From: Methanobrevibacter sp.
Lineage (GTDB): Archaea > Methanobacteriota > Methanobacteria > Methanobacteriales > Methanobacteriaceae
Direction of reading: 5' to 3'
Length of the DNA stretch: 52,176 bases
Assembly (NCBI RefSeq): GCF_017468685.1
Contig: NZ_JAFUHT010000068.1
Location: 1-52,176 of the forward strand
Part shown: piece by piece, positions 36,331 to 45,320 of the stretch
How the letters are laid out: every line of letters begins with the position of its first letter
How positions within the stretch are numbered: the stretch's first letter is position 1
Program-made: the position numbers and the translations under genes
The notes under the pieces: model-generated
What the model saw: the letters and a program-made list of their open reading frames with translations, nothing else
Databases searched by the model: none
Told to the model about the DNA's origin: nothing

Positions 36331-37149
36331 ATGGCAGACAACTGGAACTTCGATGGACTGGTCCAAGACGTGCTGATCAAATCAAACAGCAATTCCTGCT
36401 GTGCAGATGTTTCATTTCCAGACACATCAAGAATAGAAAACCCTATAAGTCCAATCGATTATATTACAAAAGAATTTCTCGATGATTTTGAAATCTATCT
36501 TAAGCAGTTAGGTGTTGTTGAAATAGCTTATGTTGATGACATAAAAGAGTATTTCATGCACGGCCTTGATTTTGATTTCACATCCGCTATCGTATTTTCA
36601 TATGAAATCAGCCAACGCATACATGAAGTGGGTGCAGGAGCCAAAGCACAGGAATACAACAATGACCTTTATAGGGACTTTGGAAACCTTGCATATAAGA
36701 TTTCAGACTATCTGAGGCTTAGAGGATTTGAAACATTGGTTGCACATCCTCGTGAAGAGACAATTGACTTTTCACATCTCGCTCTAAAAGCAGGAATGGG
36801 CGCAATAGGAAAAAGCGGATTGCTTATAAGTCCTGAAATCGGACCAAACCAGAAGATAGCTGCAATACTGGTCAACATAATTAACCTTCCAGTTTCTGAA
36901 AATAATTCCTATGAGTGGATTCCTGATTATTGCAACTACTGTAACTTATGTGTTCGAGCATGTCCAAATGATGCTTTAATACTGGATAGGAAGACAAAAA
37001 CTGTTAGATTTAAAGAAAAACTATGTATAGGATGCAGCGAAGGTTGTACAGAATGCATTCAGGCATGCCCTTTCTACAAGAAAGGATATGATACTGTTTT
37101 TGAAAAATACGAAAAGATAAAAAGAAAATCCAAAAAAGTTATTGAATAA
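36331..37149 (+). CDS. QueG-like iron-sulfur protein
   Basis: A 272-aa protein. It has an epoxyqueuosine-reductase/reductive-dehalogenase-like domain with DFSHLALKAGMGAIGKSGLLISPEIGPNQKIAAILVNI (about 150-190) and two C-terminal cluster motifs, CNYCNLCVRACP and CIGCSEGCTECIQACP. In QueG this fold binds cobalamin and two 4Fe-4S clusters; the HEAT repeats of true QueG are absent. As last gene of the ArsR operon it may reduce a metal(loid) or an organic substrate rather than a tRNA base; this is inference. Confidence 0.8.
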   Translation: MADNWNFDGLVQDVLIKSNSNSCCADVSFPDTSRIENPISPIDYITKEFLDDFEIYLKQLGVVEIAYVDDIKEYFMHGLDFDFTSAIVFSYEISQRIHEVGAGAKAQEYNNDLYRDFGNLAYKISDYLRLRGFETLVAHPREETIDFSHLALKAGMGAIGKSGLLISPEIGPNQKIAAILVNIINLPVSENNSYEWIPDYCNYCNLCVRACPNDALILDRKTKTVRFKEKLCIGCSEGCTECIQACPFYKKGYDTVFEKYEKIKRKSKKVIE

Positions 37150-37608
37150 TCAACAGAGAATTGAACAGATTAAATAGTGGATGTGGATTATAGCATCCAA
37201 CATGATTAATCCAGACTGATTTCAAACAGTATGAGTAAAACAATTTTAATAGCAGATTGTAACAATTTCGAATAAAAATAATATTCATATCAATATAAAT
37301 ATTATTAAAATTTAACCACCTTTTTTATATAAAATAATATTAAAAAACTTTAAATAAATAAATTAATAATATTGACTAAAAACAGTCAATAATATATACT
37401 ATAATTATTATAATTAATTATTACAAGATAAATTTTCAATAATTTATTCTTGTTAATCGAGTTTGCAGGCATGGTTTTACATCAGTCTTTATATATAGTA
37501 TTAGAGTATTATTTAAACCCCAGATTTATTGTAAACTTCATGCCTCAAATGAGATTAATTTTAACTCATTTTTAAATTATTTATAATATTAATGCAATAT
37601 CATTATAC
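37150..37608. other. Intergenic region before cbiP
   Basis: No reading frame or cobalamin riboswitch is visible. Near the end, a TATA box (TTATTTATAAT, about 37575-37586) lies about 27 bases before the cbiP ATG, which fits a leaderless transcript. AAATGAG (37548-37554) and CTCATTT (37566-37572) form a small inverted repeat. Confidence 0.5.
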
Positions 37609-39144
37609 ATGACAAACTGTATCATGGTTCAAGGAACATCATCAAATGCCGGAAAAAGTATGCTCGTAGCAGCACTCTGCAGAATATATAAAAACAGAGG
37701 ATATAAAGTCGCCCCTTTTAAATCCCAAAACATGTCACTGAACTCCTACACCACAAAGGAAAACGGTGAAATAGGAATAGCACAGATGCTGCAGGCAGAA
37801 GCGGCAATGATTGAACCAAGCATACACATGAATCCTGTTCTTCTAAAGCCAAAAGGAGACTTTACATCAAACGTGATTATACAGGGAAAATCCATCGGAA
37901 ACATGAACTTCTATGATTACCAGCACAAATACCATGATACAGCATTTGATGCCATAAAGGACAGCTTTAAAAAACTATCCGATGAATATGATGTCATAAT
38001 CATTGAAGGTGCAGGATCACCTGCTGAAATCAACATGCGTGACCAGGATATTGCAAATATGGAAATAGCACACCTTGCAGATGCAAATGTCATATTAATT
38101 GCAGACATTGAAATGGGAGGAGTATTTGCAGCAATAGCAGGAACTTATGTCTTATTGGACGATTATGACAGGTCACGTCTTAAGGCGACTGTAATCAACA
38201 AGTTTCGAGGAAACCTTGATATTTTAAAGCCCGGCCTTGACAGGATTGAGGAAATTACTGGAGAGCCTGTTTTGGGAGTTCTTCCATATGATGAAACATT
38301 GAAATTGCCCGAAGAAGATTCCGCTTCCCTAACAACACATGTATTTGCAGAGGACAGAGACATTACCATTGGAGTTATCAGACTGCCAAAAATAGCCAAT
38401 TTCACAGACATTGATCCCTTCGAGTATGAAGATGATGTGGCCCTTAAAATGATTGGAGTTAATGATAATATCGGTGACGTTGATGCGATAATCATTCCTG
38501 GAACACGTAACTCCACAGAAGATATGTATGCACTGCGTGAAAGCGGCCTTGCAGATAAAATCATTGAAAAATCCTCAGAAATCCCAATTGTTGGAATCTG
38601 TGGAGGACTGCAGATATTAGGTAATGTGATTCATGATGATGAAAAACGTGAATCCAAACATGGTACTCTTGAGGGATTAGGTCTTTTAGACATTGAATCA
38701 AAGTTTTCAAGAGTAGAAAAGATAGTTACACAATCAGAAGCTACAATACCTGAAGAGATTGAAGGAATCGCAGGCGAAATATTTAAAAACATTTCCGGTG
38801 AAACAGTTACAGGCTATGAGATTCATGAAGGAACAAGCAAACTTGAAAGTGCAAGTCCACTTTTCAATATCACTAAAGGTCAGGGAAACAATGAGGATGG
38901 TCTAATCGATGGAGCAGCAAATGGAAATGCATTTGCAACTTACTTCCACGGAATATTCCACAACTACAATTTCAGAAGAGAATTCCTGAACTATATCCGT
39001 GTTAAAAAAGGCCTTGAAGCAAAATATGGTGAAGACCCTTACGAAACCCAAAAAGACTATTCACTAAACAGATTGGCTGAAATCGTGGAAGAGCATCTTG
39101 ATATGGATGTTATTGATAACTTAATTTTTGGCAAAAAAGAGTAA
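37609..39144 (+). CDS. cbiP: Cobyric acid synthase
   Basis: A 511-aa amidotransferase that amidates adenosyl-cobyrinic acid diamide at four side chains in cobamide synthesis; methanogens need cobamides for methyl transfer (Mtr). The N-terminal synthetase domain starts MVQGTSSNAGKSMLVAALCR (P-loop) and FKSQNMSLNS; the C-terminal glutaminase-like domain has the nucleophile in VGICGGLQILG (about residue 330) and the His in FHGIFHN. It stands alone here. Start as given, leaderless. Confidence 0.95.
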   Translation: MTNCIMVQGTSSNAGKSMLVAALCRIYKNRGYKVAPFKSQNMSLNSYTTKENGEIGIAQMLQAEAAMIEPSIHMNPVLLKPKGDFTSNVIIQGKSIGNMNFYDYQHKYHDTAFDAIKDSFKKLSDEYDVIIIEGAGSPAEINMRDQDIANMEIAHLADANVILIADIEMGGVFAAIAGTYVLLDDYDRSRLKATVINKFRGNLDILKPGLDRIEEITGEPVLGVLPYDETLKLPEEDSASLTTHVFAEDRDITIGVIRLPKIANFTDIDPFEYEDDVALKMIGVNDNIGDVDAIIIPGTRNSTEDMYALRESGLADKIIEKSSEIPIVGICGGLQILGNVIHDDEKRESKHGTLEGLGLLDIESKFSRVEKIVTQSEATIPEEIEGIAGEIFKNISGETVTGYEIHEGTSKLESASPLFNITKGQGNNEDGLIDGAANGNAFATYFHGIFHNYNFRREFLNYIRVKKGLEAKYGEDPYETQKDYSLNRLAEIVEEHLDMDVIDNLIFGKKE

Positions 39145-39156
39145 TTTTAATTAAAT

Positions 39157-39181
39157 AGTTAAAATCTAAAAGATTTTAACT
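39157..39181 (+). terminator. cbiP terminator hairpin
   Basis: AGTTAAAATCT and AGATTTTAACT are perfect 11-bp arms around AAA, 12 bases after the cbiP stop. Confidence 0.6.
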
Positions 39182-39630
39182 AAGTAAAACGTTAATAGAG
39201 ATTTAATCTCAAAAAGAATACAAAATTTTTAGAGACTAATTCTCAAAAAAATATATTTATTTCATAATATTTAATATTTTCCCAAATGTAGGAAGGGTCC
39301 CACTAAAGAAAAAATACAAAACTTATTCCTTTGCATTCAACAGTCATATACGGCTTACATCAAATCATTTTAGAAACATTAGAATGATTCTAACTAATTC
39401 AATAGCCATTTTAATTAAAAATTTAGTATCTTTTTTCAATTTTTTCTCACATTAACGTTTTACATATTTTAATTTAAGTGGTCAAAACCTACAATACATA
39501 TCTTAAATTAATTTATATATAAATTAACTAGTTTTTAAAATATAAATATTGATTTTACCATGAAAAATAGTTTTAAATTAAAAAAATTGCATCAATAAAT
39601 AATTTAAAAAAAAATTGAAAAAAATGATAG
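39182..39630. other. Non-coding region between cbiP and the aldo/keto reductase
   Basis: About 450 bases without a supported gene. Two similar mini-hairpins, GAGATTTAATCTC (39198-39210) and GAGACTAATTCTC (39232-39244), each followed by CAAAAA, come after the terminator. A short inverted repeat TTAGAA/TTCTAA lies near 39370-39395. The rest is AT-rich. Confidence 0.5.
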
Positions 39631-40671
39631 TTAAATCTTATCTTTAGTATGTTTCTGCCATACTTTTTCATTGTCACTAGCTGAAACCTTATTGTCCGCC
39701 ATCACTCCAACCAGGTCATGTGCAACATATGGCTCTTCCAGATAATTGATGTCATCATCTGTTAATTTCAATTCAACGGAATTTACAGCCCCTGAGACAT
39801 GATGAAGCTTAGTGGCCCCTACAATTGGAGAGGTGACTTTTGTTAAAAGCCATGCAAGAGAGACTTCAGTCATTGAGACATCATAGTTGTCTGCAATCTC
39901 ATTTACCCTTTTGATGATTTCAAAATCCTGAGTTTCTGTTGATTTGTATTTCAAATCAGCGTAAAAATCTTCTTTCAGTCTTTTTGATTCCTCACCAGGC
40001 ATTCTTGAAAGTCTTCCTGAAGCCAGTGCACTGTATGGTGTTGTTGCAATGTTGTCTGTTTGGCATAACGGAATCATTTCACGTTCCTCTTCCCTGAAAA
40101 TCAGATTGTAATGGCCTTGTATTGATACGAATTTTGCAAAGTCATTTGCTTCGGCAAGGGCATTTGCCTTTGCAAGCTGCCACGCAAAGCAATTGGATAT
40201 GCCAATGTATTTGACCTTTCCCTCTTCAATCACTTCATTCAATCCTTCAAGGATATCATATAATGGAGTGTTGTAGTCCCACATGTGGTAGATATAAAGG
40301 TCAATGTAGTCCAGACCCAGATTGGACAGGCTTTTTTCAACCATATTGTGAATGTGGGCTTGTCCTGTGACATTGTTTTTAATGTCTTCTTCTGAACGTG
40401 GCAGGAATTTGGTTGCAACAACCACATCATCACGGTTCGCATTCTCACGAATGGCCTTTCCGACATACTGCTCGGAAGTTCCGTTCTGATATCCTATAGC
40501 TGTATCATAGAAGTTTATTCCATTATCCAGTCCGTTTGTTATTATTTCAATGGATTCGGCTTCAGGCAATGTCCATGTGTGCATTCCGTTTTCGGGATCA
40601 CCAAATCCCATGCATCCCATGCAGACTCGACTGACCTTTAAATTTGAATTTCCCAATTTCACATATTTCAT
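39631..40671 (-). CDS. Aldo/keto reductase
   Basis: A 346-aa NAD(P)H-dependent reductase. Motifs: MKYVKLGNSNLKVSRVCMGCMGFG, FYDTAIGYQNGTSEQYVGKAI (catalytic Asp and Tyr), VVATKF (Lys), YIYHMWDY (His), and the cofactor region SPIVGATKLHHV. It is the YajO/Tas-like type without the Fe-S tail of the other aldo/keto reductase in the window. Its ATG overlaps the end of the upstream methyltransferase gene by 4 bases, so the two are coupled. Substrate unknown. Confidence 0.9.
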   Translation of the reverse strand: MKYVKLGNSNLKVSRVCMGCMGFGDPENGMHTWTLPEAESIEIITNGLDNGINFYDTAIGYQNGTSEQYVGKAIRENANRDDVVVATKFLPRSEEDIKNNVTGQAHIHNMVEKSLSNLGLDYIDLYIYHMWDYNTPLYDILEGLNEVIEEGKVKYIGISNCFAWQLAKANALAEANDFAKFVSIQGHYNLIFREEEREMIPLCQTDNIATTPYSALASGRLSRMPGEESKRLKEDFYADLKYKSTETQDFEIIKRVNEIADNYDVSMTEVSLAWLLTKVTSPIVGATKLHHVSGAVNSVELKLTDDDINYLEEPYVAHDLVGVMADNKVSASDNEKVWQKHTKDKI

Positions 40672-41408
40672 TTTTCCACCATCTTCATAAGATAAAATAC
40701 ATAGCTATAATCATCACTGTTTTGCCTGTAGGTTTGAATTTCCTTTCTTAGCTGAGAGATGAAATCCTTTGCTGATTTATCGGAATTTAACTTGTTTAGA
40801 TTTTTCTCCAGTTTATTGTAGTAGTCATTCCAATCCTTTTTTGGAACAATAACATAATTAATGAATTCAAATCCCTCGTTTTTGATTTGCTGTACCTTAT
40901 TTTTTATCGTGTCGATTTCTGAGTATGTGTTTTTCCAGAATTTTCTGCTTTCGGATGATGGATTTTCAAGCCATGAAACATCAGAAACTACCATATATCC
41001 ATCCGGTTTAAGGAGTCTTTTCCATTCTTTCAAGCCTCTTTTAAATCCGATTATCTCGATTGAAGCTTCGCAAAATACTATATCGAATTCTTCATTTGCA
41101 AAGTCCGGGTCTTTCATGTCCATCTGGTAGCTGAAAACCCTATCAGACAAATTGTTTTCTTTGATTTTTTCATCAAGACTTTCCTTGTAATGCTTGAACA
41201 GGTCAAATCCTTCAATGGTTGAATTTTTAAAGTAGTTTGCAAGAAGTATTGTGGATGTACCAACACCACATGCAATGTCAAGTATATTGAATTCATCATC
41301 AGGATTTAAATCCAATTTATCCAATGTCTTAAGTGTTGTATCCTCACTGCCCGGAGATAATCTGTCCAGATTCCTGTAAGCCATGTAAAAATATAATGGT
41401 ATTTCCAT
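40668..41408 (-). CDS. SAM-dependent methyltransferase
   Basis: About 246 aa, class I fold. Motif I is FNILDIACGVGTSTILLANYF, followed by the acidic strand IEGFDLF, motif IV FDIVFCEASIEII and motif V LLKPDGYMVVSDVSW. The acceptor is unknown. The frame opens at ATG 41429, but a TATA-like box (TTTTTAAATT, 41430-41440) abuts that codon, so the ATG at 41408 is a likelier, leaderless start. Coupled with the aldo/keto reductase. Confidence 0.85.
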   Translation of the reverse strand: MEIPLYFYMAYRNLDRLSPGSEDTTLKTLDKLDLNPDDEFNILDIACGVGTSTILLANYFKNSTIEGFDLFKHYKESLDEKIKENNLSDRVFSYQMDMKDPDFANEEFDIVFCEASIEIIGFKRGLKEWKRLLKPDGYMVVSDVSWLENPSSESRKFWKNTYSEIDTIKNKVQQIKNEGFEFINYVIVPKKDWNDYYNKLEKNLNKLNSDKSAKDFISQLRKEIQTYRQNSDDYSYVFYLMKMVEK

Positions 41409-41483
41409 ACTATTAGATTTAAACCGCATAATTTAAAAACTTTGACAAACAAATTTAGGTATACCAAAACTTGAGGTGAAAAT

Positions 41484-41726
41484 ATGATAGTTAATGTAAA
41501 AGCAACTAACAAAAATAGTGGAGAAGTGATTTCATACCAACTTGAAGGCGATTCCGATGCAGGGTTCACCTATGAAGGAATCCATATGCAGGAAGTAGCT
41601 GACAATAAAATAAGAGAAGTCAACAACAGTTTAATATTACATGGTTCTCCTTTATACACTATCAAGTCAGGTCAAAGCGAATCAATCGAAGCAATGACAT
41701 TTGACATTGAAATTTCAGCAGAATAG
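41484..41726 (+). CDS. Small hypothetical protein
   Basis: An 80-aa soluble acidic protein beginning MIVNVKATNKNSGEVISYQLEGD, with FTYEGIHMQEVADNKIREVNN and a beta-rich end (EAMTFDIEISAE). TTGAGGTGAAAAT before the ATG is a clear ribosome site, so it is very probably real. Family not recognised. It is divergent from the methyltransferase gene. Confidence 0.75.
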   Translation: MIVNVKATNKNSGEVISYQLEGDSDAGFTYEGIHMQEVADNKIREVNNSLILHGSPLYTIKSGQSESIEAMTFDIEISAE

Positions 41727-41834
41727 ATTTTTTAGCTATTTTTTAATTAAGAAAAAGAAATTATTTCATTTCTTTTTCAATATTTTATCACACCATATAT
41801 TCAAAAAAAAAGATTACGAAGATGCAGGTAATAT

Positions 41835-41933
41835 TTAGCTGTTCAATTTGATTTTATTTTTAACTGTTCCAGGAACATTATTGTCCCCAAGAGTTATTAT
41901 TTCACCAGTTGGAAACTTAATCCTCAAAAACAT
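41835..41933 (-). other. Short frame, possible gene remnant
   Basis: Thirty-two codons reading MFLRIKFPTGEIITLGDNN then VPGTVKNKIKLNS. The composition is protein-like (beta strands, TGE and DNNVPG turns) but it lacks a ribosome site and is too short for a known domain. I read it as the surviving end of a lost gene. Confidence 0.25.
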
Positions 41934-41970
41934 TCATTTGAGTGTTAAAAGATCCAATAAACCTAAATTA

Positions 41971-42483
41971 TCACAAATATGTTACCATGTCATTAATATC
42001 AATATTTCTGGAGTGCAATGGACTAGGCTTTGAGTTTTCTGCCGGATAGCCTATTGGAAGCAGTGCAACTGAAACCAGATTTTCCGGCAAGTCAAATATT
42101 TTATCCAGTTCACGTTTGTCATATCCTCTTACCCAAACGGAACCGATTCCCAAATCATATGCCTCAAGCATCATGTGGGCTGTTGCGATTGTTGCATCAT
42201 CCGCTCCATAGTCATGTCCATCAGCCGCATTTCCTGAAACATTTTCATCATAGCAAATCATCAATACTATTGGAGCATTGAAGCAGTATGGTGTAAATGA
42301 TCTGATTTTTTTAAGAGCATCATCGCTTTTGATTACAAAAATCCTTTGAGGTTGGGAATTGTTTGCTGTTGGAGAGACCTGAGCAGCCTTTAAAATCTTA
42401 TCCAATTTCTCATCTTCAATTTCTTTATCTGAATATTTCCTGACGGAGTATCTCTCACATGCTAGTTCTAAAAAATTCTGCAT
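41971..42483 (-). CDS. Nitroreductase family protein
   Basis: A 170-aa FMN flavoprotein. Motifs: ERYSVRKYSDKEIEDEKLDKIL, the flavin-contact AAQVSPTANNSQPQRIFVI, and GAIGSVWVRGYDKREL-like region (LGIGSVWVRGYDK), VALLPIGYPAE. It would reduce quinones, nitro compounds or flavins with NAD(P)H. AGGAGGT precedes the ATG. It is followed on the other strand by nothing coding; upstream lies the zinc-ribbon pair in other transcription units. Confidence 0.9.
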   Translation of the reverse strand: MQNFLELACERYSVRKYSDKEIEDEKLDKILKAAQVSPTANNSQPQRIFVIKSDDALKKIRSFTPYCFNAPIVLMICYDENVSGNAADGHDYGADDATIATAHMMLEAYDLGIGSVWVRGYDKRELDKIFDLPENLVSVALLPIGYPAENSKPSPLHSRNIDINDMVTYL

Positions 42484-42499
42484 AATTTTACCTCCTTAA

Positions 42500-43243
42500 T
42501 TAAAATAATTTATCTTCAAGTAATTCTCCCCTATTGAGGGCTTTTGAAGTGGTGAATGCGTCATACATCCCATAAATCCATATTAAAAATGCCAATATTG
42601 CTCCAATAATTATTAAAGATAAAATCCAAGAAAGAATGTAAACTAAAATAAGAGTAATACATTTACGAGTTTGTTTATTATATAATTGACCCAATCCTGG
42701 GAAAATAAATGACAATACTAATGCTACAAATGGACTTTTATGAATTACTCCTGCACCGCAGTTTGCACATACTTTGGCCTGCGCATCCATTTTACTTCCA
42801 CAATTAGCACATGTTTTAACATTCGGATTGATCTTGTATCCGCAAACAGTACAATAATCTTCATTTACTGTTTTTTGTCTGCAGTTCGGACAGATTTTTA
42901 TGCCTGTAGGTTTTCCACAATCCGGACAGAACGCTTCATTATTTAACTCTGCACCACAATATTCACATATCATCACATTCTCATCTTTATTTTCACTGGA
43001 AAGTGAAGCACCACAGTTTCTACAGAATTTTGCAAAGAGCTCCTGTTTTTCTCCACATTCAGGACAGACTTTTACATCATTAGAGTTATTTTTTGTTTTA
43101 TCTTCAAATTCATATTCCTCATTAGTTGGTATAAACTGATTTTTTTCAGTAGAAAGTAGAGCACCACAATTTTTACAGTACTTAAATGTTTCATCCTGTT
43201 CGGTTCCACAATCTGAACATATTTTATTTGCCAATTTTATCAA
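42500..43243 (-). CDS. Multi zinc-ribbon protein with TM2-like membrane domain
   Basis: A 247-aa protein with about six zinc-ribbon units in its first 165 residues (CSDCGTEQDETFKYCKNCG, CPECGEKQELFAKFCRNCG, CEYCGAELNNEAFCPDCG, CPNCRQKTVNEDYCTVCG, CANCGSKMDAQAKVCANCG). A C-terminal membrane domain follows (SPFVALVLSFIFPGLGQLYN, then two helices and IWIYGMYDAFTTS), as in TM2 proteins. It may be a membrane-bound sensor or adaptor. The frame opens at TTG 43243; TTG 43234 with AGGA upstream is also possible; there is no ATG start. Confidence 0.82.
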   Translation of the reverse strand: MIKLANKICSDCGTEQDETFKYCKNCGALLSTEKNQFIPTNEEYEFEDKTKNNSNDVKVCPECGEKQELFAKFCRNCGASLSSENKDENVMICEYCGAELNNEAFCPDCGKPTGIKICPNCRQKTVNEDYCTVCGYKINPNVKTCANCGSKMDAQAKVCANCGAGVIHKSPFVALVLSFIFPGLGQLYNKQTRKCITLILVYILSWILSLIIIGAILAFLIWIYGMYDAFTTSKALNRGELLEDKLF

Positions 43244-43287
43244 ATCCTACTGATTAATTTTTAATAATAATTTTTTCTTTTGTGTTA

Positions 43288-44382
43288 CTATTTATAGTCT
43301 TTACAATAGCTTCCATAGTTTAGAGAATGTCCTAAACTACAATAATATTCTGTATATCCCTCACTATCCATATCACCGACTACTGCTCCTCTACTATCAA
43401 AAAATTCTTCATGACAATATCTGCAACTATAACCACAAAATCCACCACCATATTGTCTTATATATTCTTCCTGCCTTTTTTTACATTCTTTACGTTCTTC
43501 TTCCCATTTTTTAAATTTTTCAGCTTGTCTTCTACGTCTCTCTTCCTCTTTTTTACGATCGATTTCACGTTGAATTGCATTAATTATACTTTTTTTAAGA
43601 TTACTATTTTCTGCAAATTCCCATTTAAGTCTTTCACGATATTCAAATTGAGATTCACCCATAGCTGGAGCTAAAGAATCCAAATAATTTTCACTGAATT
43701 TGGAATTCCACTTTAATTCCACTATATCGAATACAGGTTTTTTATATTTTTTATTTTTAATCTGATTAACTCTTTCTTCAGCATATGGAAGAAAGGTTCC
43801 ACATTTTTTGCACCTGTATTTACCTACATTCATTATGCTAAGACAATTTATACAATAATGTGGGGAGACAATTTTCCATCTTGCAAATATTTCACTTAAA
43901 TGATCCCCCACTCTTGATTTATTTGATTGAAGTTGTTGCTCATCACTACCAATCTTACTAAAATCATCTGGGAAATTTATTCCTAATCTCTTTTTGTAAC
44001 GTAAGTATAAAATAGTATCACGCATTTCCTGTGGAAATCTATCTTTAATAATCCTTGATTCTACTTTACCATAATTTATTTCACATACATCAGATGTCCA
44101 AAGTTTTTCCCCACAATCTGTGCAGAATCGGTTTGTATATGAATTTTTTGCATTGCATTTTGGACAGTCTATAATACGAAATTCACATCCACATTCACAT
44201 GTTGCTTGGCCTTTCTTAACAGGTCTTCCACAGTTAAGACAATATGGCTCAGGATTATCAAGAATCAGTTCGATTTCCTCATCGTCAAGCAGTTTATGAC
44301 CGCAGTAAATGCAGAACTTATGCACTTCATTCATTTTATGACAGGAAGGACATTTTATTTTATCGACTATTTTATCACCCAA
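43288..44382 (-). CDS. Zinc-ribbon protein with coiled-coil, unknown
   Basis: A 364-aa protein. N-terminal zinc ribbons: CPSCHKMNEVHKFCIYCG, CLNCGRPVKKGQATCECGC, CPKCNAKNSYTNRFCTDCG and, near 180, CINCLSIMNVGKYRCKKCG. A basic coiled coil (about 270-310, KKEEERRRRQAEKFKKWEEE) and a final Cys/His-rich domain (CGYSCRYCHEEFFDSRG ... YYCSLGH) follow. The start appears to be TTG 44382, since any ATG would cut off the first zinc knuckle. Function unknown; nucleic-acid or protein binding is likely. It is 44 bases upstream of the other zinc-ribbon gene, in the same direction. Confidence 0.78.
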   Translation of the reverse strand: MGDKIVDKIKCPSCHKMNEVHKFCIYCGHKLLDDEEIELILDNPEPYCLNCGRPVKKGQATCECGCEFRIIDCPKCNAKNSYTNRFCTDCGEKLWTSDVCEINYGKVESRIIKDRFPQEMRDTILYLRYKKRLGINFPDDFSKIGSDEQQLQSNKSRVGDHLSEIFARWKIVSPHYCINCLSIMNVGKYRCKKCGTFLPYAEERVNQIKNKKYKKPVFDIVELKWNSKFSENYLDSLAPAMGESQFEYRERLKWEFAENSNLKKSIINAIQREIDRKKEEERRRRQAEKFKKWEEERKECKKRQEEYIRQYGGGFCGYSCRYCHEEFFDSRGAVVGDMDSEGYTEYYCSLGHSLNYGSYCKDYK

Positions 44383-44842
44383 GATAAGCTAAATTACTCT
44401 CCAATGCAGTTACTCATCCAAATAACACTTAACTTTAGAAATGTTACTATTTTATAACACACATTTTAAATATGTCATTTACACAATACAACTTATACGG
44501 TTAATTTTATCTTAAAAAACATTTAAAATTTTTGGACAGTGAAAAATCAACTTTGTTCTAAAAAAAAGAATATTCATTATTGAATACATAATATTTATTA
44601 TTCAATAAATTAAATTATTTTCATAAAGGAGATTAAAATTTTGAAGATGATGCTAACTCCCAGATTCGGAGAAATCGACGGAAGAAATGATTCCTGATGA
44701 CATCAGATTAAAGCTGGAAAAGCTTTATTTAAATGAAGAGAATATTGGAAAGAAATAATCGTTACTTGCGAACAAGAATGAAATCTTGAAAAAAGTTAAT
44801 AACATATACTTACGATTTATAGTCTATAAAATGGTGATTTTA
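44383..44842. other. Intergenic region with a gene remnant
   Basis: At 44657-44758 the plus strand reads LPDSEKSTEEMIPDDIRLK then LEKLYLNEENIGKK and TAA, protein-like but with no start; in a neighbouring frame MMLTPRFGEIDGRNDS ends just before. Together they suggest a frameshifted remnant of a lost gene, family unknown. The rest is AT-rich. Confidence 0.4.
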
Positions 44843-45310
44843 ATGAAAGCTACGGAATTACTTGAAGAAATAAGAGAAAACCTAAAGGATTATCCAATCG
44901 AATATTTAAGAAACAAGGTAACAGATGACCGCTACAAAGATCCTATAACCAAAAGCCTTGCCAAATACAACTCTGAAGCATGGGATGAAATATTTGCCCT
45001 AAACATCACAGATGATTTTGAAATAAAAGAAGGAGTTGTTGAAAATCTTAAAAATGACATTAACTTTTACTTTGACACCTATGCAGGAGGAGATGAAGAG
45101 ACAAGGGAATTTACAAAATACATTTCACTTTATCTGGCACTGATTGCAAAAAGACCACTGCATCCTGTTGGAGACAATCCGACAAAGGATCAAGTATTTA
45201 TGCAAAATGGTGAATACAAGTGCAAAACAAGAATCATGAGCATTAAAGATGAAAATTCACTGTGCAGATATTGCATTTGCAAAAATGCAGGTTTTTCATT
45301 TGGATTTTAG
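44843..45310 (+). CDS. DUF2115 family protein, first copy
   Basis: About 155 aa, starting MKATELLEEIRENLKDYP. The C-terminal part, KRPLHPVGDNPTKDQVFM then GEYKCKTR and SLCRYCICKNAG, keeps the DUF2115 pattern (HPVG, then paired Cys) in a diverged form. The family occurs in methanogens and is of unknown function; the four Cys may bind a metal. ATG 44843 follows GGTGAT by 5 bases. A second copy starts 10 bases after this gene stops. Confidence 0.78.
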   Translation: MKATELLEEIRENLKDYPIEYLRNKVTDDRYKDPITKSLAKYNSEAWDEIFALNITDDFEIKEGVVENLKNDINFYFDTYAGGDEETREFTKYISLYLALIAKRPLHPVGDNPTKDQVFMQNGEYKCKTRIMSIKDENSLCRYCICKNAGFSFGF

Positions 45311-45320
45311 GAGAATAAAA

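Noticed and set aside
37150-37608. Possible cobalamin riboswitch before cbiP
   Set aside because: No B12-box (GCCACT-like) or multi-helix junction seen; archaeal cbiP genes usually lack one, and TATA spacing suggests a leaderless mRNA.
41848-42033. Plus-strand 61-codon frame
   Set aside because: Overlaps the nitroreductase gene end and lacks a ribosome site; the minus-strand remnant in the same stretch looks more protein-like.
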